The notes beneath the pieces were generated by a model. The model was given only the letters and a program-made list of their open reading frames with translations, ran no database searches and had not been told where the DNA came from. Both the position numbers and the translations under genes were made by a program. A DNA stretch of 64,000 bases, taken from the NCBI GenBank assembly GCA_009746045.1, contig RPFO01000022.1:3704178-3768177 (forward strand), read 5' to 3'. This DNA is from Mesostigma viride (lineage: Eukaryota; Streptophyta; Mesostigmatophyceae; Mesostigmatales; Mesostigmataceae). Below, piece by piece: positions 9,588 through 20,009 of the stretch (the stretch's first letter is position 1; the number at the start of each line of letters is the position of its first letter).

Positions 9588-12577
9588 TTAGCAATGTTTG
9601 TCTCTCTGGTTTTGGTTGAGTTTTCCTTTCGCACGTGTTTTGAAAGCAGCCCCGGTTAGACTAATTGTTTCCTTTGAGAAGAGTTGCAATAATGTGTGCT
9701 GAATATACTGACTAGTAAGGGATGAAAGCTGAGTGATGAGCTCCTGAACATAGTCCCCCGCTGCACGCAGCTTCATCACATATCTGCCAGAGGCATCCTT
9801 GGTGAGCATAGTGTCGACGCCACAGAACTTGACATACTTGTCCAAGACGCGGCGAATGACCTTGCCGACCGGGAAGTGCTGAGCAACAGTGGCACAAAAC
9901 CAGTCTAGCCACGGTGTGGGGCCCATGCAGTCCACATCATCGACATGAATGAACACAAAAACTGGCTGCCCCTCCCATGAGCCAACAAACAGAGAGGGGT
10001 CCAGGTCATGATAGTACATGTGCATCACATCAAGCAAAAGACGCTCGAGGCAAAGGCGCCAAATCCGAGGACCTGTCACAGTACCGTCAACACCCTTCAA
10101 GAGACGGAGAAACTTCTTGCCCATGATAGGCTGCCACAAGGGAGGACAGCGCACATACAAGCGGGTCGTGCCAGCCCACACATTCTCAGCGAGCTTGGGA
10201 TCACCATTCAAAAAAGCTTTGCTGAAATCCATGAGGGCTGACTCATACGGAAGTCCCTTGTTGAGCTGGCCTAGGTAGAAGGACAGGACCATGCGCCAAT
10301 TATCCTTGATCAACCCAGGTGCTGAGATGGCATTGTCCGGAAGATCACTAGTACCTGAAAATTCTAGGACCACCGGGCGAACAAAAGGCACCCTAGTTGT
10401 TGTGTCAGGCACCAACTTACGCTCCAAAGTCCACTTGTGGCGCAAAAGGCGAGCACCACTGGGCACTTCATCAACCGGTTCAACAGCACGGTATGCAAGC
10501 CACCTTTCACCTGACGCAATAATGGCCTTAGTCCACCCATCTAGCCCCTCCTCCGTTTGACACTCCACGTCAGCATCATGGTAAGAGATAGGGCTTTGGG
10601 TAGCAACATCATGACGTCCAATGCCGAGACTAGCCAAGCTAGGACGTTTAGGAAGCAACAACTGAGTTACCAACGGCACATCACTCTCACGGGCATAGTT
10701 CACGTTCCGAATGTTGCCTATGACAGCAACAAGTTGGCAGTCGGACATGACAGCATAGTCCTCAAGAGGCAGATCAGCATGCCCCTCCCGCCGCAAGCAG
10801 GTGGAGTTTACCCAGACATCCTCCCGTACAAGGAAGTTCTGACCAAGGATTGGTGGACCACTATACCCTTCCACCACGCAAAACTCAACTAGCACCCCCA
10901 TCACATTGACATCAATGACACCAAGGACAGGGAACTTCGTTGAGCCAGCAAAATCAGTCACACACTCCCAGTGCACTGAGGGTCTCACAGGATTGTAGTG
11001 CAGGGATGAGACAATGGAGGTTCTCGCCTGCGTATCTACCAACATCCTCATACCATGCTGATCACCCAGGGTACCAAATGCGGATACCATCGCTGCCTTG
11101 ACGGGATTTTGCAAAGCGTCTGTAGGAGGTTTACGCATCAACCTTTCTACAGCAAGGGTGAGAAAGCCCTTACGGCTTGGGCGCTCAAGACACGAACTGC
11201 CCTGAGTACTATCCCTACCAACGCAGGGATCCTCCCGACCAACGCCAGAAGGGGGGAGGTTAGGCAAGCTGTCGCGCAAGCTCTCTGCCTGTTCTACCCC
11301 TAGGGTGTGTAAGTGGTGTGCTACCACAGCAACATCATCATCATAGTCCCCACTCTGCAACTCCAACTCAGCTTCCCCACTAGGCGCGCTAGTACCACTG
11401 TCCCCTGCATTGCCACATACAGGAGCCGAAGAGGAAGGAGGAGTCACAGTGCTAGAGAGCCTGCTAGGGTCGGAGTACAACTCCAACACTCTAGACCAAG
11501 CCTCCACATCACGCATGTAGGGCTTCACCCTATTCCAAGCCATAGTGACCTCAGTGCCCTCATAGTCCACCACGCATTTACGCATAGCAGCATCACAAGA
11601 AATGACCTTGGCTGGACCAAGCCACCTGCCACGCTTACCCAGGGCACCTTCCTTGTGCAGCCAAACATCATGCCCCACACTGGGCTCATAAGCCCCACGT
11701 CGCCTATCCAACTGGACAAGGCGCTGAAAACGGGATGCTAGGTGGTCTTTGTACACATCCACCACCACATCGTGATATTGGCCAAACTGCAAACCCTCGG
11801 CAGTCACCAACACCCCATCCTGTGTCGACATCAGCACACGGTTGTTCAAACTTCGACACACGGCAAGTGCCCACAAGAGCCGACTAGAGAATTCACTGTG
11901 TGGCATGTGGTCCCCACGTCGGGTAGCAAGCAGCTTAAACTCCTGTACCGCTCTCTCCGCTATCCCTTGTGACTCGTGGTCCTCACGCCCCACTGTTCCC
12001 ACAAACTCATATCCAGGTTCCTTGGCAGCCCACTTGAATTGCTGATCAAACTGCATCCCTGTAACCATGCTAAACATGGAGTCCAACAGGTCTATCCCCT
12101 CAAGGAGGTCCCCAACATGCTGTGACTTGAGTGGGACAACTGAAACAAAATGGGAAAATCTGTCTATTCCCAGCAAGTAGACAGCCTGGTCCTGGAACAA
12201 AATGTCACACACCAAGTGACCACGCTCAAGGGGTGGTGTTTGACATGCCTACGTGCACGCTTAGGCGCAGTGGACTGACACTGGTGACAACCACTGTACA
12301 TGGACTGCACCGTGCTAGCCAACTTAGTCCCCGGTGCCAATGCCCGTGCAAAACGGATAGCGTGGGTCCCATGGCCTAACACATGATGCAAGCGTGCAGC
12401 AACAGCAGTCAAGGAAAGGACTTCACCTGGTGTGGCCAGTGACCCCCCATCGTCACGGTCGACGTGCATGAGTCCAGCTTGCATAGTACCAGCATTACTG
12501 GTCGTGGGGTTCATGGTCCCGCGTCGCCGCAGGCGTAACAATGTCTGTGCACAAGCCGCTACGCAACACAGCAGCAA
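9588..12577 (-). pseudogene. Copia-like pol: integrase, retropepsin-like, reverse transcriptase
   Basis: The first frame (12,577-12,225) has the HHCC integrase zinc finger (LHHVLGHGTHAIRF ... GCHQC). A one-base shift near 12,225, in a run of C, leads into an 875-residue frame. That frame contains the integrase core (GIDRFSHF with D18, D57 in MQFDQQF, and E87 in HESQGIAERA). A low-complexity linker follows, then a retropepsin-like segment at residues 391-462 (LVDTQA ... PPILGQNFL), and a copia-type reverse transcriptase (ALMDFSKAFLNG about 660-671, FIHVDD 755-760). RNase H is not recognisable; the frame ends soon after the RT thumb. The retropepsin active-site triad reads DTQ in place of DTG. 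No protease is found between gag and integrase, its usual place. Confidence 0.75.
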
Positions 12578-12669
12578 TGCACGCAGCAGAATTGTTGTCT
12601 ACACAACTACCCAGCTCATTACATGCAGCTAGATAGTGGTAAACACATCATCGTCCCAACATGGGCTAT

Positions 12670-14076
12670 CTAGTTTGCTGCAGAGGGAGCAGGGACAGGC
12701 ACATGAGTGTTAGCAGGTGTGGCCTGGGTGTTCCCCTGCCTCTGCCATTTGTTCCACTTGGCCTTCTTGGGCCGCATGTTGCCAGCCGGCTTGGGCGGGC
12801 GCTTCTTGCCCTGCGGACCGCGTGTGTGCTTGCAGTCCTTGGCGAAGTGCCCTGGCTGGTGGCAGGCGCCACACAGCCGCACATTCGGACCAGCCTTCGT
12901 GTTGGCTGGGCAATCCGACCACACATGCCCGGTGCCCTGGCATCGGCCACACTTCTCTTCACCTGCACCATGAATTCTTGCAATGGGCGCTGCAGCAGAG
13001 GAAAGAGGGTCAGAAATGCCCGCTGCCACCAATGCCTTGGCGGCAGCCGGCACAGCAACAGAATTGCGAATAATCTGGAAAGCCTCTGCCCTATTTGCTA
13101 GCTTGTCGACAGTCAGTGTTCCCGACATGCCCTGGAGGGCGGACTCAGACAGGCTACCAGACATGATGCCCTTTGCCAGAAACATTACCACCGAGAAGGC
13201 GTCACCTGGCGAGCAGGACGACAACGCCAGTTTCTGCTCGTAGTCGAGCGTTGCCTGGCTGATGTCTACCTTCCGATTCAGATCAAACTTTAGAATACTC
13301 ACTGCATCTGCGACGAGGCGCATTAGCCCCGTCTTCAGGAGATTCTTCTCAAGGCTAGCCATGAATTCTTCCCAGCTCCGGTCCTCCTTGTAGGCTATCT
13401 CGATCAGGTCGGATACGACCTTGTAACCCTCGGTGGCCAGCCGATTGCGCCTCAGCAATTCGATAGGCTTGGCTACCATGTCTTGGACATCACTGTGCCA
13501 CTTGCGCAGGTTCAAAATAAACTGTTCTTTCACCTTCTCTGATGGCTCAGGAGCCGCTGGAATCGGCGCAGGAATTCGCTCCTCGATCACCTTTTGCTCC
13601 TTCATCCAGAGGATGCGGGCAGCACGGTCTAGGCTTGCAGTGCGCAGCCCAGCCTCGTTGGTGATTCTCGCCTGTGATCCACTTGGCAGCTCCGCTGCAC
13701 GGGCAGCTGCAGGTGCAGTTTCCTCCGCCGCAGTGTCCACCACTGCGGGGCTATCCTGCTTGGCAAATTCTTCGTTCAGATTCCTCTGAATCTCGCTCGC
13801 GGTGGGCTTGCGGAGTGTGCCCACGCCCTTCGAGCCCAGGGCTCCGAGATTCGGCAGCTTGATTTTGTGTTTGATTTTGGACGACGGCGTTGTCAGGCCC
13901 GTCCGGAACATTTTTGAAAATGTTCTTTCTTGAGAACAAGTTGCAATAATGTGTCTTGGATACCAACGCTCTTCGTCGAGAGGCAAGTGCTTTGGTGCTA
14001 CGCAGAGGAACACGCAGGCGGCTACCTCGTCCGCCGTCACGTTGCATTTATTTCTCATTAACTTATCATCGTGCAT
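12670..14076 (-). CDS. Copia-like gag with two zinc knuckles
   Basis: This is a 468-residue frame; the natural start may be the later MFRTGLTTPSSK at about 13,909. It encodes a capsid-like, mostly helical and Ala-rich middle. Two CCHC zinc knuckles follow at the C-terminus, CGRCQGTGHVWSDC and CGACHQPGHFAKDC, both C-x2-C-x4-H-x4-C, and then a Lys-rich tail. Such proteins assemble the virus-like particle and bind the element RNA. The frame is free of stops over its full length, which suggests recent activity. It ends 93 bp before the integrase zinc-finger frame. Confidence 0.85.
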   Translation of the reverse strand: MHDDKLMRNKCNVTADEVAACVFLCVAPKHLPLDEERWYPRHIIATCSQERTFSKMFRTGLTTPSSKIKHKIKLPNLGALGSKGVGTLRKPTASEIQRNLNEEFAKQDSPAVVDTAAEETAPAAARAAELPSGSQARITNEAGLRTASLDRAARILWMKEQKVIEERIPAPIPAAPEPSEKVKEQFILNLRKWHSDVQDMVAKPIELLRRNRLATEGYKVVSDLIEIAYKEDRSWEEFMASLEKNLLKTGLMRLVADAVSILKFDLNRKVDISQATLDYEQKLALSSCSPGDAFSVVMFLAKGIMSGSLSESALQGMSGTLTVDKLANRAEAFQIIRNSVAVPAAAKALVAAGISDPLSSAAAPIARIHGAGEEKCGRCQGTGHVWSDCPANTKAGPNVRLCGACHQPGHFAKDCKHTRGPQGKKRPPKPAGNMRPKKAKWNKWQRQGNTQATPANTHVPVPAPSAAN

Positions 14077-14504
14077 TGGACTTGCTTAACATAGTCCGAG
14101 ATTCCTCGGCGCGACGCCAGATGCCGTTCACAAGATTCCGACGCAGCAAAGATGCTGACGGCGCGGCGTCCACACTGGGATTTATGGTACTGAGTAGAAC
14201 TACACAGTACAACTAGAAGTGCTCAAGTGAGTTCAGTGCCTGCCACCCTAATCATGATCAGTGCAGGACCTCCCTTGACATGTTTTCAGTGGGGCTCATC
14301 AGTGTGGCCACCCTTGAACACGTGGCCACATTGTCAGTGGATGGCGATGGCATGTCTTGTCACATTTTCAGTGCAATGTGGACGCTGCATATTGCAGTAC
14401 AGTAAACCTTTGACTTGTCACTCTCCATGTTGCATGAAGACTTGCCACTGACTTACACTTGTGGGGTTGACTGGGGTTTATTGTTTTCAATGTCTCCCAC
14501 GCAG

Positions 14505-14943
14505 GCTGCCCTGGAGCGCCGGGAATGAAGGACAGCCTGCCCGACTGCTTCCCGGGTGATATTGTGGGGCTGCTGTCCAACGGCAAGCCAGAAAAAAAGA
14601 CCAAGACGCACGACAAGCTTGAACTGTTTTCCAAGCGTCTACTAGTTTTGCTTAGAGGCCGCCTGCACGCGGATGCGCGAGCTGCCTTTTTGGAAACTAG
14701 TGCAGCGTGGGATAGTATCTTTAGTGGCAGGGTGTTCACGTAATATGAACTTGATGAGGTAGGCAGGGCCATGTTGCGGTCCATTGTTGCCCTCGAGCGT
14801 GTTTTGCCTGCTTCTGAAATGTCAGTTCACGCAGCCACACACTTGGGCAACGCATATAGCAAATGTCGGACTCCCTTACGGTTGCTCAATGGCATGGGGG
14901 GAGCGCTGCATGAACACGGCAGTTTCTGGCCACATGTCTTCTA
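14505..14943 (+). pseudogene. CACTA transposase exon, DUF4218-like (left arm)
   Basis: After a CCCACGCAG acceptor the frame reads CPGAPGMKDSLPDCF, then a helical block and ELDEVGRAMLRSIVALERVL with SEMSVHAATHL. These match the LxxLxxDIVxTLCxLExxFPPSFFDxMVHL region of DUF4218 that follows the catalytic core in CACTA transposases. In this arm the Gln before YELDEV has become a TAA stop. The mirrored arm (15,369-14,941, minus) keeps that codon open, so the stop arose after the duplication. It is the continuation of the gene whose previous exon ends at 9508. Confidence 0.75.
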
Positions 14944-15369
14944 ACGTTGAGTGCAGACATGTGGCCAGAAACTGCCGTGTTCATGCAGCGCTCCCCCCAC
15001 GCCATTGAGCAACCGTAAGGGAGTCCGACATTTGCTATATGCGCTGCCCAAGTGTGTGGCTGCGTGAACTGACATTTCAGAAGCAGGCAAAACACGCTCG
15101 AGGGCAACAATGGACCGCAACATGGCCCTGCCTACCTCATCAAGTTCGTATTGCGTGAACACCCTGCCACTAAAGATACTATCCCACGCTGCACTAGTTT
15201 CCAAAAAGGCAGCTCGCGCATCCGCGTGCAGGCGGCCTCTAAGCAAAACTAGTAGACGCTTGGAAAACAGTTCAAGCTTGTCGTGCGTCTTGGTCTTTTT
15301 TTCTGGCTTGCCGTTGGACAGCAGCCCCACAATATCACCCGGGAAGCAGTCGGGCAAGCTGTCCTTCAT
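14941..15369 (-). pseudogene. CACTA transposase exon, inverted copy (right arm)
   Basis: This is a 142-residue frame that reproduces the previous exon on the opposite strand without the internal stop. It runs from MKDSLPDCFPGDIVGLL to HEHGSFWPHV and then crosses the palindrome centre. It cannot be spliced into the rightward transposase gene because it points the other way. It serves as a less damaged reference for the exon. Confidence 0.75.
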
Positions 15370-15516
15370 TCCCGGCGCTCCAGGGCAGCCTGCGTGGGAG
15401 ACGTTGAATAAAATAAACCCCAGTCAACCCCACAAGTGTAAGTCAGTGGCAAGTCTTCATGCAACATGGAGAGTGACAAGTCAAAGGTTTACTGTACTGC
15501 AATATGCAGCGTCCAC

Positions 15517-18002
15517 TCAACGTTGAGCACTCCGTGGGCAAGTCCTTTGTCAACTTCGAGGTGCTGACGCTGCTATCCTACTTCCAGCATCGAGCCACCG
15601 GAGTAAGTTGTTTCTTATTTGACGGTCTTTACTTCTTTTGGGGGGTTTACAAGTGATGTAGAGCACCTGAGTTTGTAATTCTGCATTTATATGAAGCAAT
15701 GATGGCTCATTTCAGCATGGAAACTCTCCTTGTGTAAAACGGTGATGTTTCTACTCACTCTCATTTTCAAGGAAAGTGCTCTTGAAATTTAATACTTCCT
15801 GTATTTTTACCTGTTGTGCTTGTCGTGTTTTTTTCCAATGCAGGTAAAGACCAATTGCACTATGTGTGGGACCTTCTCACCAATGACCGGCCCGTCGCGC
15901 ACCATCGAGCTGGGCATGGGCTCGATGAAAGACAGGTACCGGTTTTCTGAGGAAGAGATGACGGCGGCAAGGGATTTGCTGGTAGAAGATGCGCTTCCCA
16001 AGGCTGATTACAGCGACCCTGCGAATGGCGACGAGGCCTACTGGTGAGCCTTGTTTTCTGCAAATGCTACTTATGCCGTCCGCTTTGGTAATTTTACCAG
16101 CCGAAAGCCCCCTCGGAATTACATAGCCAATCACGTTTTTTTATTGTTACAAAGCCAGCCCTAGTAATTAATATCTAGTTTGTTTGATTGTTTGCCGAAC
16201 AGCTGTGAACTAGTCGGGGTAAAATTGGCTCTTTTTTAGCAAATTTAGCAAATTAGCAAATTAGCGGAGGCCGGGGGGCGAGATTAATTAAGATGTACCT
16301 TGAAATTAAATAAGACGCACGCCTCTATCGAGATATATGTATGGAGGCGAGTTTCTATTGGCGTAAATTTGAAGTATTGTACGACAACTGTCAAGGGTGA
16401 CGGAAAGTACTGAAATCGCGGAAGTGTCGCGGAGACGTTTCTACTTTCTAGATCGATTGCGCATTCGACGGTTAAGAGGCAGAGGTGCGGTCGACTGGCA
16501 GTACTGTACGACGGTGTTGGACAGAATTTCCGGTTAGCGATGCGGTCTAAAGCTTTGCATGTCACGTTGTCGGATCTTAGCCCTTGCGTCGCGCTATGCT
16601 GTGGCGAACTTATTCTCTGCCGTCAGATTGCACCATCGATGAGCGTCGATGCTCGTCGATGAACCCAACGCAAGCCATGTGACGAAAAGAAGTATAAATT
16701 GGTGCGGCGGCCTCTAAGGCTGAGTTTGGTAAAGTACAGAACTTGTAGCCCGGCGACTCCGCGTCGAGCAGTCCGCAGGTAGTCCGCCGGCGTTAATTTG
16801 TTAATTTGTTAATTTGTTAACTGGGGACAACCTAGTCAGGGTAAAATAGCAGTAAGACTAAGGAACTAGCAGTAAGACGAAGGAACTAATTGCGTACTGT
16901 TTAATAATTATGCGTTTGTTTGGTTTAACCCATCCGGGTGCACTCCTCTTACCGCCACTAAAAGTGTCTTGTTTTGCATCTGTTCTTTTTTTTTTAATAA
17001 CCAAGACTTGCAATAATAATACTCTTTGCTGGGTTATCGGTGTGTGTTTGTTTGAATGCAGGCGAGATCGCTGTGCTGACACAACGTTCAACGTGCTTGC
17101 AAGGGCATCATTAAACCTGACGCCGCTTGTGTCGCAAGGCATTGTAGCGGCGTGTGGGGGCGTGAAGCGCTACGCTGATTCTTTCCACAAAGTCAGGATA
17201 CATGGGTCCAACTACCGCACGGAGGCTGCGGACCAATCCCAGGGAAAGCGGCACAAGAATGCGGGAGTTGCGGTGCATGGCCCTGGCGGTGTAGACTTTG
17301 GTTTCATCACACACATTCCGAAGGCTAGGTTAGAGTACCCACGGGGGGGCTGGGAATGGCAGCTGTTGTTGAAGGTGGAGCTTTTTGATCGCCTTCATGT
17401 CGCTCACCTACCCCACGAGAGGTTGGTGGTCATCAGCAGCGCACAGGCCCCCAGGTCGTCATGCCTTGTGTTGCCAGGGGCAGTGAGCTCAGTTGGATAT
17501 ACATGTCGTCGATGAATGCTATGCTCCCGAAATGGTGGTAATCCCTGCCAAACTACCATGGAGCATGGCACATCAGGCGCAATCTGCCCTGAGTAACCAT
17601 GCATGTGTATCATAGCGTGGCAGCAGATTTCCCCACCATGCCGCAGTTTTTTAAGTGATTGAGGAAGGTGAGCCAATTGCACCGCCACCGCCTAGTGGCA
17701 AGAAGAAGGGGCCCAAGAAGAAGAAGGTGGCAGCGGCAGACCGTAGGTGATGGCGACCTGGTGCGCCGCGCTGGCAAGGCACCTGCTTGAGGGCGCAGCC
17801 GCAAGCGTGGTGCTCCTACAGATGCTGGACCTAGCCAGCCCACCGTTGTGATTGAGGAGGTCCCTGTGGCAAAGAGGGCCAGTGGAAGGCAGCGTAAAGC
17901 TGTGAACTATGTATTGCGACACTAGTGGGGATGACTTGTCATCAGAAGATGTTGATGCAAGCAACCCCTCGGACAGCAGTTCTGAAGAAGATGACTTTTA
18001 AT
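15517..18002 (+). pseudogene. CACTA transposase gene, 3' exons with DUF4216-like domain
   Basis: Exon 15,517-15,602 (NVEHSVGKSFVNFEVLTL, donor GTAAGT) is followed by 15,844-16,043 (acceptor TTCCAATGCAG; CTMCGTFSPM and ELGMGSMKDRYRF; donor GTGAGC) and 17,062-about 17,515 (acceptor GAATGCAG, phase-matched so that the split codon gives Trp). The last exon reads VKRYADSFHKVRIHGSNYRT, then HKNAGVAVHGPGGVDFGFI and LEYPRGGWEWQLLLKVELFD. This order corresponds to DUF4216 of plant CACTA transposases (NSGVxVxG ... FYGxLxEIIELxYP ... LFKCxWFD). Lys-rich (GKKKGPKKKK) and acidic Ser-rich (SSEDVDASNPSDSSSEEDDF, stop at 18,002) pieces follow but need a frameshift and contain an in-frame TGA. AATAAA at 18,114 may be the polyadenylation signal. 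Confidence 0.7.
16064..17061. other. Transposase intron; no other gene
   Basis: This falls between the donor at 16,044 and the acceptor at 17,061. It contains a short (TTAATTTG) repeat at about 16,796-16,818 and poly-T tracts. No independent gene is seen. Confidence 0.5.
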
Positions 18003-18145
18003 AATGGGCATGACAGCACTGTTTATGGAATGATTTGCGGTTCTATATTGTATGATAACCCTATAATGCACCTTAGTGGTGCTGAGTTTTTTTTTCACGT
18101 CAAGGACTTAATGAAATAAAGCTCATGATTTTTCTCGTGTTATAC

Positions 18146-18449
18146 TCTTGTTGAGAAATTTCTCACCATTGTTGACTCGCTCAGATTTTCTCGCTTTTCT
18201 CATTTTTCTCACGTTTTCTCACTTTTTCTCACCCATTCTCACCGTTTTTCTCACTTCAGGGTTTTTTCTCACCCCATTCTCACCAAAACCCCCTTTTTCT
18301 CACAAAAATCTCACCCGAGTGAGATTTTCTTGAGTGTGTTTGCGGAAAAAATTTGAGCTAGATTTTTCTGAATTTTCTCACAAAAAATCTCAACATGGTG
18401 ATAAAATTGAGGGGTTTTGAGAAAAATCTCAAAATCTGAGTTCCTAGTG
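18146..18449. mobile_element. CACTA subterminal repeats and putative right terminus
   Basis: About eleven copies of TCTCAC (commonly TTTCTCAC) lie within 170 bp from 18,153, then two further copies and GAGAAAAATCTCA in the opposite orientation. The stretch ends in TTCCTAGTG at 18,441-18,449. CACTA elements carry short subterminal motifs repeated next to termini ending in CACTA/TAGTG. Position just past the transposase 3' end fits this. The matching left terminus was not found, which leaves the call provisional. Confidence 0.55.
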
Positions 18450-18880
18450 TTCCATCAACATGTCCCTCTTATGACAAGAATCACAATTAATGCGACCATG
18501 TCGGAGGCCGCACCCAGGTTGTTCGCCTATATTGCATCACATGGCGACAATTGTTTATATTAACATAAACTACGTAAGTAAGTGAAGAACTGAAACGAAC
18601 AACGTCCAACAATTAAGCTGCTCGTTTCTCCTTTTTAAAACCTAGCCAGCCGTCATGCAAGACGACAAGCTATGGGCAGAGCCGACATTCACAAATCGGC
18701 ACATATAATGCATTGCTGTCAATTGTCAATTTGCTGGAACTATCGGGCCGGCAGCCATTTTCTACCCACTCCTGGCGAGAAGGTCACCAAGCCCAACTGG
18801 GAATAAAAATGGCTGCTTCAAGAACCGGAGGCGTACTTGAAGGCAGTCATCATGTGCAGCTACCTCAGTGCGCTGCGACG
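18450..18880. other. No gene recognised
   Basis: Sequence outside the putative CACTA right end. It has short open frames only and no identifiable repeat. Confidence 0.35.
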
Positions 18881-19196
18881 CCCACGACACTTCACCCAGA
18901 TTGGCTACGCTGGCCTCAGGAGCCTCCTGCATGAGCGCAGATCGACGGGCAGCCACAGCAGCTGCAGCATCCTCGCAGAGCGGCACCTCCCGGCCCCAGC
19001 ACGGACTCCATCCGGGCTGCAGTGGCGGAGCAGCTGGCGCCGATGGCGGAGCAGCTCGCCGCCCTGAACGCGCCTCACGTACGGCCCACTCAACAGTCTG
19101 GCTCTTGGCCAAGGTCAACAACATTGAAGCCAGAGTCGCACTTAAGCTCCAGCCTGATGCAGTTTAAGGGGAGGTGGCACCCCAAAAACCTTAAAA
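18881..19196 (+). other. Unassigned coding-like stretch
   Basis: A frame reading IDGQPQQLQHPRRAAPPGP, then AAVAEQLAPMAEQLAALNAP and ending LMQFKGRWHPKNLKT looks like a Pro/Ala-rich linker with a short helix. It has no start codon of its own here and could be the last exon of an unseen gene or an ORF1-like fragment of a retroelement. The opposite strand also has an open frame of 120 codons, as expected for GC-rich sequence. I do not recognise a family. Confidence 0.25.
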
Positions 19197-19621
19197 CTTG
19201 ACCCATGCTAATATCACTTGAATTTCAGTTGCACCATGCTAAATTATGATTGGGGGCACTAAATAACATCTCTAGTGAGTTGTCCATGCACTTGTTGGGG
19301 GTACTACCCCCACATATACGCCAATATTGCACTATAAATAGAAAAAGACGCTAATTAGGGCTATGTATGCCCCAGCCCATGCACGAGTTCATTTGTTGGC
19401 AAAAATAAATGTAGCGTCTATAGTTCCCTGAGTTTGTAGCTTGCTGAGCTATTTACATCATGAAAATGACAAAACCTTGAACAGTTATTAATTTCCCCGC
19501 AAAAGTACCCTTTTTTACCAGACATTGGGAATAAACATGTCATAAACACTTCAGATTAGGCAACAAAATGTAGCGAAAATCCGGCTATCAGGGGGACATG
19601 CAGCAGTGGTCCGAGTCCCAG
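19197..19621. other. No gene recognised
   Basis: AT-rich sequence without convincing open frames, repeats or RNA features. Confidence 0.35.
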
Positions 19622-20006
19622 CAGGTCATTCCGACAAGTCTAGCTCAAGTTATTGCGTTTGGCGCGTTAGAACAAAAATGCCCGCTAAACCAGAAATTGT
19701 CACTATTTCAGCCCTTGTAAGCATCCTGCACAAGGCAGGCAGGGCAAAACCAATCCCCCTTGGGCTCCTTAGTCAACGGGGTCAGCGCAGCACCCATGCA
19801 ATCCTCCCTTGCACCCGAATGTGCTGCACAGCAGGAAAGGGACACCGTCAATTTCATCCGGGGACGCACATGCAAGGCAAGGAATATCATCAACATCATT
19901 CTCATCATCACTGCTACCTTCCCATCGTCCCCCTGCCCCTCCCTTTGCATCACGTCGTGGCAGCCACCCTTAAACAGGTCATTCCGACAAGTCTAGCTCA
20001 AGTTAT
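19622..20006. repeat. 32-bp direct repeats flanking a PHD-finger fragment
   Basis: CAGGTCATTCCGACAAGTCT plus twelve bases occurs at 19,622-19,653 and again at 19,975-20,006, in the same orientation and without mismatch. The 321 bp between them contain the PHD-finger sequence. A repeat of this length could be an exon-intron duplication scar or a target duplication. Confidence 0.85.
19730..19915 (-). pseudogene. PHD-finger fragment with a frameshift
   Basis: On the minus strand an acidic lead (SSDDENDVDDIP) is followed by CLACASPDEIDGVPFLLC, GCKGGLHGCC and, after a one-base shift, PLTKEPKGDWFCPACL. This gives the C4-H-C3 ligand order of a PHD finger, including the Trp two residues before the final CxxC. 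PHD fingers read histone H3 tails and also occur in some transposon proteins. The shift falls at GACCCCGTTGAC, where one base must be lost for the domain to be continuous. It may be an isolated exon of a host chromatin gene captured or duplicated here; no other exons were found. Confidence 0.55.
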
Positions 20007-20009
20007 AAG

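Larger units (their letters stand above)
9588..14076 (-). mobile_element. Ty1/copia-like retroelement nested in the CACTA intron
   Basis: On the minus strand, gag (14,076-12,670) is followed by an integrase zinc-finger frame (12,577-12,225) and a long integrase-reverse transcriptase frame (12,215-9588). The element lies between the donor at 9509 and the acceptor at 14,504 of the transposase gene. I could not find LTRs. A 25-bp direct repeat (core AGTTGCAATAATGTGT) at 9674-9698 and 13,930-13,954 lies near the two ends of the coding block. A TGGTATCCAAGAC sequence at about 13,953-13,968 (minus) resembles the initiator-Met primer site TGGTATCAGAGC. The outer boundaries are therefore uncertain and the coordinates are those of the coding frames. 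Confidence 0.75.
14378..15516. repeat. 562-bp-arm palindrome within the CACTA transposase
   Basis: 14,378-14,939 and 14,955-15,516 are reverse complements of equal length around a 15-bp loop (TCTAACGTTGAGTGC). Only a few differences are visible, such as GGCAACGCATA against GGCAGCGCATA. The sequence AACGTTGAG occurs in the loop and again just right of the right arm, which marks the junction of the inverted duplication. Confidence 0.9.

Noticed and set aside
9674-13954. The 25-bp direct repeats taken as copia LTRs.
   Set aside because: Too short, lacking TG...CA ends, and lying inside or beside coding frames; recorded only as repeats near the ends.
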